Position numbers and translations under genes: made by a program. Source: Eubacterium sp. (lineage in GTDB: Bacteria > Bacillota > Clostridia > Lachnospirales > Lachnospiraceae). From it: DNA of 51,734 nucleotides. Shown here piece after piece: positions 15,143-23,220 of the stretch; the first letter of the stretch is position 1; each line of letters starts with the position of its first letter. The stretch lies in assembly GCA_017541035.1 (NCBI GenBank), contig JAFXZW010000045.1, positions 1 through 51,734 of the forward strand, written 5' to 3'. Below the pieces are notes generated by a model. The model was not told the origin of the DNA. It made no database searches and saw nothing but the letters and a program-made list of their open reading frames with translations.

Positions 15143-16603
15143 ATGGAAAGAGAAGAGATTCTCCGCCTTTCTGCAGCGGAGCTGGGGCGCAGGATCGCTG
15201 CGGGTGAGGTGACGAGCGTAGAGGCAACGAAGGCTTACCTGGACAGGATTGGTGCGCATGATAAGGAGATTCATGCCTATATTACCGTGGATACCGAAGG
15301 CGCGATCCGTCAGGCCGAGGAGGCTGACCGCAGGATCGCGGCGGGAGAGCTGACCGGTCCTCTGGCCGGCGTGCCAATGGCTATCAAGGATAATATGTGC
15401 ATTGAAGGACAGCTGACTACCTGTGCTTCCAAAATCCTCGGGAATTTTGTACCCACCTATACATCTTCAGCCGTACAGGCTCTGCGGGAAGCAGGTGTGG
15501 TGGTTCTCGGAAAAACAAATATGGATGAATTTGCCATGGGAAGTACCACCGAGACATCGTATTTCGGGCTTACCCGGAATCCGAGGGACCTCTCCCGGGT
15601 TCCCGGCGGATCCTCAGGGGGCTCTGCAGCGGCTGTTGCCGCAGACGAATGTGCAGCCGCCCTGGGATCGGATACGGGCGGTTCCATCCGTCAGCCGGCA
15701 GGCTTCTGCGGCGTTGTCGGGATCAAACCGACCTACGGAAGGGTATCCCGCTATGGATTGATCGCCTACGGATCTTCCCTGGACCAGATCGGACCTCTGA
15801 CGAAGACGGTAGAGGATTCAGCAGTCATTCTGGAAACCATTTCCCGTGTTGATGAGAAGGATTCCACCTCCGCCCGCCTTCCTGAGGATAGCGCAGAGGC
15901 AGCTACCGATTTTACCACTGCTCTGGTTAATGATGTAAGGGGCATGAAGATCGGCGTGCCGAGGGATTATTTCCTGGAAGGGATCGATCCTGAGGTAAAG
16001 GAGAGGGTCCTTGCAGCAGCAGAGAAGTTCCGTGAGCTGGGTGCTGAGGTAGAAGAGTTTGACCTGGGAATGGTGGAGTACGCGATCCCCGCCTACTATA
16101 TCATCGCCTGCGCGGAAGCATCCTCCAATCTTGAACGCTTTGACGGCGTGAAGTACGGATACCGGACAGAGAGCTATACCGATCTGCATAATATGTACAA
16201 AAAAACCCGCTCCGAAGGCTTCGGTGCGGAGGTAAAGCGCCGGATCATGCTGGGAAGCTTTGTGCTTTCCTCCGGATATTATGACGCATATTACGTAAAG
16301 GCACTTCGCGTGAAGGCCCTCATCAAGCAGGCCTTTGACAAAGCCTTTGAGAAATACGATGTGATCCTCGGACCGGTGGCACCCACCACGGCACTCCCCA
16401 TCGGAGAGTCTCTCAGTGACCCCATAAAAATGTACCTCGGTGACATTTACACCGTGTCTGTCAATCTGGCCGGTCTCCCGGGCATCTGTCTCCCATGCGG
16501 GAAGGACAGCAACGGACTGCCGGTTGGCCTGCAGCTACTGGGACAGACCTTTGCGGAGAAGACACTGATCAGGGCGGCCTATACATATGAGCAGAGCATG
16601 TAA
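15143..16603 (+). CDS. gatA: Asp/Glu-tRNA amidotransferase subunit A
   Basis: 486 residues from ATG15143, with AAGGAGAG just upstream; the longer in-frame reading from 15077 has no ribosome binding site. It is an amidase-signature enzyme: the Ser-cisSer-Lys triad is visible as Lys82 (AIKDN), Ser157 (GGSSGGSA) and Ser181 (DTGGSIRQPAG). It releases ammonia from glutamine and channels it to GatB. It lies between gatC and gatB in the operon, with a repeat-containing spacer before gatB. Confidence 0.97.
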   Translation: MEREEILRLSAAELGRRIAAGEVTSVEATKAYLDRIGAHDKEIHAYITVDTEGAIRQAEEADRRIAAGELTGPLAGVPMAIKDNMCIEGQLTTCASKILGNFVPTYTSSAVQALREAGVVVLGKTNMDEFAMGSTTETSYFGLTRNPRDLSRVPGGSSGGSAAAVAADECAAALGSDTGGSIRQPAGFCGVVGIKPTYGRVSRYGLIAYGSSLDQIGPLTKTVEDSAVILETISRVDEKDSTSARLPEDSAEAATDFTTALVNDVRGMKIGVPRDYFLEGIDPEVKERVLAAAEKFRELGAEVEEFDLGMVEYAIPAYYIIACAEASSNLERFDGVKYGYRTESYTDLHNMYKKTRSEGFGAEVKRRIMLGSFVLSSGYYDAYYVKALRVKALIKQAFDKAFEKYDVILGPVAPTTALPIGESLSDPIKMYLGDIYTVSVNLAGLPGICLPCGKDSNGLPVGLQLLGQTFAEKTLIRAAYTYEQSM

Positions 16604-16619
16604 TCATGAACGGAACATA

Positions 16620-16710
16620 TCATCCTGAGCGAAGCGAAGGATCTGTAAAGAAATTCCCAAGGCTTGCGAATGAAAGGAATATGTCATCCTGAGCGAAGCG
16701 AAGGATCCTG
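16620..16710. repeat. Two direct copies of the dispersed repeat between gatA and gatB
   Basis: TCATCCTGAGCGAAGCGAAG followed by GATC(T/C) occurs at 16620-16644 and again at 16684-16710, the cleanest copies in the window. They occupy the 123 bp gatA-gatB spacer. Confidence 0.88.
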
Positions 16711-16726
16711 ATACGGAGGATTATAA

Positions 16727-18181
16727 ATGAGCAAAGAATACGAAGTCGTCATCGGACTTGAGGTCCACGTCGAATTAAATACGAAAACCAAGATCTTCTG
16801 TGGCTGCTCCACTGCCTTCGGAGGCGCTCCCAACACCCATGTCTGTCCGGTGTGCTCCGGTATGCCCGGATCCCTGCCGGTTCTTAACAAAGCGGTTCTG
16901 GAAAAGGCCATAGCTGTAGGACTTGCGACCAACTGTGCCATCACGGAGAACAGCAAATTTGACCGTAAGAATTATTTCTATCCGGACAATCCGCAGAATT
17001 ATCAGATTTCCCAGCTGTATTATCCCATTTGCCGGAACGGACATGTGGACATTCAGACGGAAAAGGGAGAAACAAAGGCCGTGCGCATCCATGAGATCCA
17101 TATGGAGGAGGATGCCGGCAAGCTGGTACATGATGCCTTCACGGACGAAACCTATGTGGATTTCAACCGCTCCGGTGTCCCGCTGATTGAGATCGTTTCC
17201 GAGCCGGACATGCGTTCCGCAGATGAGGTGATCGCATATCTGGAGGCTCTCCGGGAGACCATCCAGTACCTGGATGCTTCTGACTGCAAGCTGAACGAGG
17301 GCTCCATGCGCGCGGATGTGAATCTGTCCATTCGTGAAAAGGGCAGCAGTGAATTCGGAACCCGTACGGAATCCAAAAACCTGAATTCCTTCCGGGCCAT
17401 CCGCCGCTGTATCGAAAATGAAGTTAACCGTCAGATCGATCTTCTGGAATCCGGTGAAAAGGTTGTACAGGAAACCCGCCGATGGGATGATGAGAAGGGA
17501 TATTCCTATTCCATGCGTTCCAAGGAGGATGCACAGGATTACCGTTATTTCCCGGACCCTGATCTGGTACCCATCTATGTTTCCGATGATCTGATCGAGG
17601 AGATTCGCTCCCGTCAGCCGGAAATGAGAAGAGAAAAGGCTCTTCGCTATAGGGAAGAATATCAGCTTCCGGATTATGATATCGAGCAGATCACAGCGGA
17701 AAAGAAGCTGGCGGATCTTTTTGAGGAGGCCGTTGCGGCAGGAGCAGATGCGAAGAAGGCTTCCAACTGGCTGATGACCGAGACCATGCGTCTGATGAAG
17801 GAGACCGGAACGGACGCCGGAAAGCTCTGCTTCAGCGGGGCTCATCTGGCTGAGCTGATCGCTCTGGTAGATGCAAAGGAGATCAATAATGCCGTTGCAA
17901 AGGAAGTATTTGAGAAGGCTGTTTTTGCGGAGAACATCAGCCCGGCTCAGTATGTGAAGGAACACGACCTTTCCACCCGTACGGATGATTCTGTTCTTTC
18001 CAGCGTTGTGGATCAGGCTATTGCAGCAAATCCCAAGGCTGTAGAGGATATAAGGAACGGCAAGGGAAAGGCTGTCGGAGCGATCGTGGGATATGTCATG
18101 AAGGAAATGAAGGGAAAATGTGATCCCGCAACGGCGAATCAGATGATCCAGAATAAGCTGAAGGAAAGCGGTATCATGTAG
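16727..18181 (+). CDS. gatB: Asp/Glu-tRNA amidotransferase subunit B
   Basis: 484 residues, the normal length. It begins KEYEVVIGLEVHVELNTKTK. A zinc-knuckle-like set FCGCS...CPVCSGMPG lies near residues 20-45, and KNYFYPDNPQNYQISQ is family-typical. The C-terminal helical YqeY-like tail (~330-484) binds the tRNA elbow. GatB phosphorylates the aminoacyl side chain and amidates it with ammonia from GatA. GGAGG lies seven bases before the ATG. Last gene of aspS-gatCAB; no strong terminator is visible after it. Confidence 0.97.
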   Translation: MSKEYEVVIGLEVHVELNTKTKIFCGCSTAFGGAPNTHVCPVCSGMPGSLPVLNKAVLEKAIAVGLATNCAITENSKFDRKNYFYPDNPQNYQISQLYYPICRNGHVDIQTEKGETKAVRIHEIHMEEDAGKLVHDAFTDETYVDFNRSGVPLIEIVSEPDMRSADEVIAYLEALRETIQYLDASDCKLNEGSMRADVNLSIREKGSSEFGTRTESKNLNSFRAIRRCIENEVNRQIDLLESGEKVVQETRRWDDEKGYSYSMRSKEDAQDYRYFPDPDLVPIYVSDDLIEEIRSRQPEMRREKALRYREEYQLPDYDIEQITAEKKLADLFEEAVAAGADAKKASNWLMTETMRLMKETGTDAGKLCFSGAHLAELIALVDAKEINNAVAKEVFEKAVFAENISPAQYVKEHDLSTRTDDSVLSSVVDQAIAANPKAVEDIRNGKGKAVGAIVGYVMKEMKGKCDPATANQMIQNKLKESGIM

Positions 18182-18233
18182 GACCGGGCAGGACTGCATC
18201 TGAAGGAATTCCGGAAAAGACGTAACAAAAAGG

Positions 18234-18262
18234 TTGCATTTGTAACATAATTGTAATATATT
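18234..18262 (+). promoter_or_regulatory. Promoter of the LCP gene
   Basis: TTGCAT (18234-18239), 17 bp spacer, TATATT (18257-18262). It gives a ~70 nt leader before ATG18339. Confidence 0.65.
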
Positions 18263-18338
18263 ATCGTAGGAATCAGAGGAGTATGACCGGACAGTATCCT
18301 GCGAGAATGCAGGATATCCGTATAAAGAGGTATATAAA

Positions 18339-19532
18339 ATGGCTAAGAAAAAAGATCAGAATCAGACTGACTTTTACGATGATGATTATTATGGCGTAGA
18401 ATATTACGACGGGGACGAGGACTATGAGGAACCCGCGGAAAAAGTGAAGGGACGGGTGTCTTCCAATGCAAAATGGGGGATCACACTGATCGTGGAACTG
18501 ATTCTGATCGTGGTCCTGATCCTGGCTCTGGTGCGTTCCTACGTTCACAACAAATATCAGCTTCTGGACATTCATGAGATCAATGAAGAGGAAATGGCCA
18601 TCAATGACGGCCTGAACAAGGATGTTCTGAAAGGCTATACAAATATCGCGCTATTCGGCGTGGATGCGCGGGATATGAATCTGGATGCGGGCGGCCGCAG
18701 TGATGCGATCCTCATCGCCAGCATCAATAACGATACGAAGAAGGTGCGTCTGGTATCTGTGTATCGTGATACCATTCTGGAGATCCAGGACACGGACGGA
18801 ACTTATACCTCCAAGGTCAATGCGGCCTATGCCTACGGCGGAGCGGAGCTGGCCATCCGGACACTGAATGCGAATCTGGATATGAATATCACGGATTATA
18901 TCACCATCAACTGGGAGGGACTGACCCGCGCCATCGATGCCATCGGCGGTGTGCAGATCCATGTGGAAGAGGATGAGCTGGACATGCTGAATGCCTGCCT
19001 GAAGGAGCAGATCAGCGTGACCGGCATTTATTCCGACGGTGTTTTCACCACAGGTGATCTGATGCTGAACGGTGCGCAGGCAACGGCTTATTCCCGTATC
19101 CGCAGCACAGGCCGCGGTGACATTACCCGTACCGAGCGGCAGCGTGAGGTGATCTCTGCCATGGTAACCAAACTGAAGGGCAGCAGCCTTTCCACCATCG
19201 ATGATGTGATCGATCAGATCTTCCCTTATATCAGTACGAGTATCACAGAGAAGGAAATGTATGATCTGGCTTCCAGCATGCTCTCCTACAGCCTGGACGA
19301 GAATCTGGGATTCCCCATCCGTTTCGGCTATTATTCCTCGGACAGCAAGGGCTCCTGTATTGCGCCGGAGAATCTGCAGGAGAATGTGATCGCGCTGCAG
19401 CGTTTCCTTTTCAACAATACATCCTACGTACCGACACAGAATGTGCGGAGGATCTCGGAGGGACTGGCTTCGGAAACCGGTTTCGGAAGCAAGGGAACCG
19501 TATATCTGCCGTCCGAAGAGGAAGGAAACTGA
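18339..19532 (+). CDS. LytR-CpsA-Psr (LCP) family cell-wall ligase
   Basis: 397 residues. An acidic, Tyr/Asp-rich cytosolic tail (~1-45) is followed by one membrane segment (~48-68) and an extracellular LCP domain. Domain marks: NIALFGVDARD, GGRSDAILIASIN, VRLVSVYRDT, KVNAAYAYGG and AYSRIRSTGRGDITRTERQREV. LCP enzymes move teichoic acid, capsule or other polymers from undecaprenyl carriers onto peptidoglycan. GAGG lies eight bases before the ATG. Own promoter. pfp follows 43 bp later and may be read through. The polymer is unknown; the CDP-sugar genes in this window are one possible source. Confidence 0.93.
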   Translation: MAKKKDQNQTDFYDDDYYGVEYYDGDEDYEEPAEKVKGRVSSNAKWGITLIVELILIVVLILALVRSYVHNKYQLLDIHEINEEEMAINDGLNKDVLKGYTNIALFGVDARDMNLDAGGRSDAILIASINNDTKKVRLVSVYRDTILEIQDTDGTYTSKVNAAYAYGGAELAIRTLNANLDMNITDYITINWEGLTRAIDAIGGVQIHVEEDELDMLNACLKEQISVTGIYSDGVFTTGDLMLNGAQATAYSRIRSTGRGDITRTERQREVISAMVTKLKGSSLSTIDDVIDQIFPYISTSITEKEMYDLASSMLSYSLDENLGFPIRFGYYSSDSKGSCIAPENLQENVIALQRFLFNNTSYVPTQNVRRISEGLASETGFGSKGTVYLPSEEEGN

Positions 19533-19575
19533 TATCTCCCGATCAGACAGAATTCAGACAAGACATGAGGAGAGA

Positions 19576-20817
19576 ATGAAAATGATGCAGAATGCGATGA
19601 TCGCACAATCCGGCGGCCCCACGGCTGCCATTAACGCCACCCTGGCCGGAGTAATCCGCGGACTTCAAAGCAGCGGCAGCTGCGGAACTGTCTATGGGGC
19701 GCTTCACGGTATTACAGGGGTGATAGAAGAGACATTCTTAAATCTGTCCGAAAAGTGCGAGGAGGATGAGGCATTTCTGAACCGCCTTGTACGTACTCCC
19801 GCCATGTATCTGGGCTCCTGCAGGATCAAAATGCCGGATCCCGCAGAGGAAAAGGGAATCTACGACCGTATCTTTGTGACACTGGAGAAGTATCGTGTCG
19901 GCTGGTTCTTCTACATCGGCGGAAATGATTCCATGGATACCATTACCAAGCTTTCCGGAGAGGCAGTGAGACGGAATTCACCGATCCGTTTTGTGGGTGT
20001 ACCCAAAACCATTGATAATGACCTGGTGCTGACGGATCACACGCCGGGCTACGGATCCGCCGCAAAGTATATCGCTTCCTCCATGCTTGAGATAGCGCAT
20101 GATACCTATATCTATGATCTACCCTGCGTGACCATTGTGGAGATCATGGGAAGAGATGCCGGCTGGCTCACGGCTTCCGCATCACTGGCCCGTAATGACT
20201 ATAATGAAACACCCCAGCTGGTGTATCTTCCGGAGGTACCTTTCCACAGATCCCAGTTTCTTGAGGATGTGCGGGGCGTGCTGAAAAATGCGAAGAACGC
20301 AGTGGTAGCCGTTTCGGAGGGCATCCGGGATGAGAACGGAGTTTATATCAGTGCAAAGGTAAAGAGTGAAGACAAGTTCGGACACATGCAGTTGTCCGGT
20401 GTCGGCAAGGTTCTTGAGAATCTGGTAAAGCAGGAGATCGGAACGAAGGTGCGTTCCATCGAACTGTCCATCCTGCAGCGCTGTGCGGGCCATATTGCAT
20501 CCGCACAGGATATTAAGGAATCCGGAGAGCAGGGAGAGGCTGCTGCGCGTATGGCTCTGGACGGTGAAACAGGCGTTATGCCCGCCGTTGAGCGCATCAG
20601 TGACGAACCTTACAGCTACCGGATCGTAACCCGGAGGCTGGAGGAGATTGCCAATCAGGCCAGGCGGGTGCCGCGGGAATGGATCAACGAAGCAGGCAAT
20701 GACGTGACGGAAGACTTTATTCGCTACGCCCGTCCGCTGATCCTGGGAGAGCAGAAAAATGAGTGGCAGGACGGTCTTCCGTATTATCTTTCGGTGAAGC
20801 ATCTGTCCCGCAGATAG
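19576..20817 (+). CDS. pfp: 6-phosphofructokinase, predicted PPi-dependent
   Basis: 413 residues from ATG19576, which follows GAGGAGA. The longer frame from 19441 overlaps the LCP gene and is rejected. Phosphofructokinase fold: IAQSGGPTAAINATL at the start, GGNDSMD (115-121), PKTIDND (143-149) and MGRDAGWLTA. The Asp118 and Lys144 positions match the pyrophosphate-using class rather than the ATP class (GGDGS, PGTIDND), so PPi is the probable phosphoryl donor and the step is reversible. This saves ATP in anaerobic glycolysis. The donor is inferred from these two motifs. Confidence 0.92.
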   Translation: MKMMQNAMIAQSGGPTAAINATLAGVIRGLQSSGSCGTVYGALHGITGVIEETFLNLSEKCEEDEAFLNRLVRTPAMYLGSCRIKMPDPAEEKGIYDRIFVTLEKYRVGWFFYIGGNDSMDTITKLSGEAVRRNSPIRFVGVPKTIDNDLVLTDHTPGYGSAAKYIASSMLEIAHDTYIYDLPCVTIVEIMGRDAGWLTASASLARNDYNETPQLVYLPEVPFHRSQFLEDVRGVLKNAKNAVVAVSEGIRDENGVYISAKVKSEDKFGHMQLSGVGKVLENLVKQEIGTKVRSIELSILQRCAGHIASAQDIKESGEQGEAAARMALDGETGVMPAVERISDEPYSYRIVTRRLEEIANQARRVPREWINEAGNDVTEDFIRYARPLILGEQKNEWQDGLPYYLSVKHLSRR

Positions 20818-20841
20818 TGTAAATTTTACCGTACTTTTTCC

Positions 20842-20870
20842 TTGCCATATGTCAGGGGATTGGGTATAAT
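20842..20870 (+). promoter_or_regulatory. Promoter of the 6S RNA candidate
   Basis: TTGCCA (20842-20847), 17 bp spacer, consensus TATAAT (20865-20870). It starts 24 bases after the pfp stop codon. No open reading frame follows for 250 bp, so it drives a non-coding transcript. Confidence 0.85.
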
Positions 20871-20876
20871 AAGAAT

Positions 20877-21113
20877 TGAGATATCTCAACGAGTTCGTTT
20901 TCTGGGATGCGCGACAACTCCTGTTTATTTTGAACCTACATCTTCTTAAACGGGAATCCTATATTTGGGGCCGGATGACCAGCCTCCTTTGAGTGGACTT
21001 CAGAAGGTCACGTGCGGACACCCACCTGGCCGATGGCTAGGAGTCAGAAGACGGGAGCCGGCATCCTGGATGAACTCGCCGAATAAAGCAGCGCACAGCT
21101 GCTTTTTCTTTTT
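20877..21113 (+). ncRNA. ssrS: 6S RNA candidate
   Basis: A ~235 nt non-coding transcript bounded by a strong promoter and an intrinsic terminator. Its ends pair: CTGGGATGC near 20902 with GCATCCTGG near 21061 (9 bp with GU pairs). Inside, ACTCC and GGAGT/GGGAG segments extend a long interrupted hairpin with an open central region, the shape of 6S RNA, which mimics an open promoter and binds RNA polymerase-sigma-A. The TTTTGAACCTACAT and GGACACCCACCTGGCC segments look like clostridial 6S from memory. Not confirmed by a covariance model. It accounts for the whole 313 bp pfp-yihY gap. Confidence 0.68.
21085..21113 (+). terminator. Intrinsic terminator of the 6S RNA candidate
   Basis: Perfect 8 bp stem AAAGCAGC/GCTGCTTT (21085-21092/21098-21105) with loop GCACA and a long T-rich tract. 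It ends 11 bases before the YihY-family reading frame. Confidence 0.88.
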
Positions 21114-21130
21114 ATCAGAGGTGGATGATC

Positions 21131-22309
21131 GTGAAAAAGTGGATACGCAGAATTACAGATTTTGTGAATGATACGCAGGACGAGCACATGAACGCTTTTG
21201 CCGGTCAGTCGGCGTTCTTTGTATTTTTGTCTATTTTTCCGCTTCTGAATATCCTGCTGATGCTGACCCCCTTTCTTCCGTACTCTCAGGATGAACTTGT
21301 GAGACTGATCACCGATGTGGTTCCGCAGGAACTGGCGGGCTTTGTAAAGGGGATCATCAGTGACATTTTCGCCAATAATTCACCGTCCCTGACCATTATT
21401 TCCATTGTTGCAGGTCTCTGGTCAGCGGCAAAGGGAATCGAAGCGATCCGGAACGGACTGAATGAGGTTTACCGTTCCCGGCAAAAACAGAATTTTATGC
21501 TCCTCCGTGCGGTCAGCGTTCTTTATACCATTATTTTCATTATCATCGTTCTGGTGCTGGCCTTTGTCAATCTGTTCGGCGATCAGGTGGCGGAATACAT
21601 CAGTGAGCATTATTCCGAAACGGCGCACATTATGAACTTCATCGTACGGATCCGTGGGGTAGCTACTTTTATCCTGGCCTTCGGAGCCATACTCCTGATG
21701 TATACCATTCTGCCCAGAAGAAAACTGCTGTTCCGGTTCCAGGTGGTGGGCGCAGCCTGCTGTTCCGCGGCCTGGGGACTGATCACCTGGGGATTCTCCT
21801 ACTACATCAGGTATACGATGAATAAATCCGCCATGTATGGATCTCTTACCACCATCATCCTTCTGATGTTCTGGATCTATATCATGATCAATGTATTCCT
21901 CTGGTGTGCACAGATCAATGAATTCCTTTACATCTATGTGTATAAGGAAAGGGCGGCGGCAGCAAGGGCCAGACAGAAGCAGAGAAGGAAGGCCGTAAAA
22001 GAATGGCTGAAAAGCCATATTCCTTTTCTGAAAAAGATAAAATCCTCCGGAGCAGATGAATCCGAACCGGAGGAAGAAGGAGAGCCTGCTGAAGGTGAGG
22101 AAGTGACGGAGAAGCCTGCGCAGGAAGAAATGACGGAGAAGCGTGCGCAGGAAGAAGCGACGGAGAAGCCTGCGCAGGAAGAAATGACGGAGAAGCGTGC
22201 GCAGGAAGAAGTGACGGAGAAGCAAGCGCTGGAAGTGGTAACGGAGGCGCGGGAAGAAACGGCAGAGAATCAGGCGAAGGAGCCGGATAAACCGGCTGAG
22301 AGGAGGTAG
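21131..22309 (+). CDS. YihY/BrkB family membrane protein
   Basis: 392 residues from GTG21131, six to eight bases after AGAGGTGG; ATG21125 is the alternative but sits too close to that site. The YihY/BrkB core (~1-270) has about six transmembrane segments, with AFAGQSAFFVFLSIFPLLN near the start and the family-typical LWSAAKGIEAIRNGLNEVY. The cytosolic C-terminal tail (~290-392) is highly charged and holds five 10-residue repeats of the form TEK(P/R)AQEE(M/A/V), a 30 bp DNA tandem repeat at ~22100-22230. The core's function is uncertain; it is often misnamed ribonuclease BN. It overlaps the terminator zone of the 6S candidate and ends five bases before the VanX-like gene. Confidence 0.88.
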   Translation: MKKWIRRITDFVNDTQDEHMNAFAGQSAFFVFLSIFPLLNILLMLTPFLPYSQDELVRLITDVVPQELAGFVKGIISDIFANNSPSLTIISIVAGLWSAAKGIEAIRNGLNEVYRSRQKQNFMLLRAVSVLYTIIFIIIVLVLAFVNLFGDQVAEYISEHYSETAHIMNFIVRIRGVATFILAFGAILLMYTILPRRKLLFRFQVVGAACCSAAWGLITWGFSYYIRYTMNKSAMYGSLTTIILLMFWIYIMINVFLWCAQINEFLYIYVYKERAAAARARQKQRRKAVKEWLKSHIPFLKKIKSSGADESEPEEEGEPAEGEEVTEKPAQEEMTEKRAQEEATEKPAQEEMTEKRAQEEVTEKQALEVVTEAREETAENQAKEPDKPAERR

Positions 22310-22313
22310 CGGG

Positions 22314-22970
22314 ATGGCTCATGTAACGGATATCACCTGGGATGCGTCGGATTTTGTCATGCTGGCTGATTTTGCCCCACATATCGTGCAGGAGATCCGA
22401 TATCACTCTACATTTAATTTCATAGGAGACAGGATTGACGGTTATGAAGAGCCGGTAGCATTGCTGACGAAGGAGGCGGCACGGGCCCTGAAGGCTGTCA
22501 GTGTAGAATTGATCGTCAAGGGCTATCGACTGAAGGTGTTTGATGCCTACCGCCCCGCGACGGCAGTGAAGCATTTTATCTACTGGGGAATCGAAGATCA
22601 GGATATTCGAATGAAGCCGTATTTTTATCCGGATCTGGAGAAGCAGGAACTCTTCAATCAGGGGTATATCGCGAAGCAATCCAGTCACAGCCGCGGAAGT
22701 GCGGTGGATCTGACACTTCTCGATATGACAACCGGTAAGGAAGTGGATATGGGAGGTCCCTTTGATCTCTTCAGCGAAGTATCCCATCCGGACTACCGGG
22801 GCATCACGGATGAACAGTATGAGAATAGAATGCTTCTGCAAAAAGCAATGGTTCGGAACGGATTCCTGCCGCTATCCTGCGAGTGGTGGCACTTTACACT
22901 GGCGAATGAACCGTATCCGGATACCTACTTTACCTTTCCGGTATCGTCGGAGTCCCTGAAAAGCACGTAA
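22314..22970 (+). CDS. VanX/DdpX-like D-alanyl-D-alanine dipeptidase
   Basis: 218 residues, peptidase family M15D. The zinc ligands are His125 and Asp132 in SHSRGSAVDLTL and His193 in EWWHF, with catalytic base Glu190. FDAYRPATAVKHF supplies the conserved arginine. It hydrolyses free D-Ala-D-Ala. No secretion signal is seen, so it is cytosolic. It is closely coupled to the YihY-family gene (4 bp gap, GAGGTAGCGGG site). VanH, VanA-type ligase and VanRS genes are absent, so this is more likely dipeptide recycling or control of the D-Ala-D-Ala pool than glycopeptide resistance. Confidence 0.92.
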   Translation: MAHVTDITWDASDFVMLADFAPHIVQEIRYHSTFNFIGDRIDGYEEPVALLTKEAARALKAVSVELIVKGYRLKVFDAYRPATAVKHFIYWGIEDQDIRMKPYFYPDLEKQELFNQGYIAKQSSHSRGSAVDLTLLDMTTGKEVDMGGPFDLFSEVSHPDYRGITDEQYENRMLLQKAMVRNGFLPLSCEWWHFTLANEPYPDTYFTFPVSSESLKST

Positions 22971-23152
22971 AATGCCGCGCCGGAAGGTTTACCAGGCCGG
23001 CTGGATCCTTTATTTTATCACGAAGATATGTGCCCTTACACGCATAGCGCGGAGGGCTTGTGATGGAATGGAAGGGTCCGTGAATAGTTAACGAAAAATA
23101 ATAAAAAATAGCCTGGATTTATAATCCATATGAGTCTTATTTTTGATATGAT

Positions 23153-23186
23153 ATGCATGTGACTGTTTCGTCACATGCATTTTTTA
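23153..23186 (+). terminator. Terminator-like palindrome in the alcohol dehydrogenase leader
   Basis: Perfect 11 bp stem ATGCATGTGAC/GTCACATGCAT (23153-23163/23170-23180) with a 6-base loop and T6, ending 35 bases before ATG23221. It may be an attenuator, the terminator of an upstream transcript, or a palindromic operator. A TATGAT at 23147-23152 abuts it but has no good -35, and TATAAT at 23120-23125 also lacks one. The rest of the 250 bp gap (22971-23150) shows nothing recognisable. Confidence 0.6.
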
Positions 23187-23220
23187 TGCATGAAATCTGA
23201 CGGTTTTGGGGAGGTATAAC

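Noticed and set aside
22314-22970. Vancomycin resistance determinant
   Set aside because: A vanX-like gene alone, without vanH, a D-Ala-D-Lac ligase or vanRS, does not make a resistance operon.
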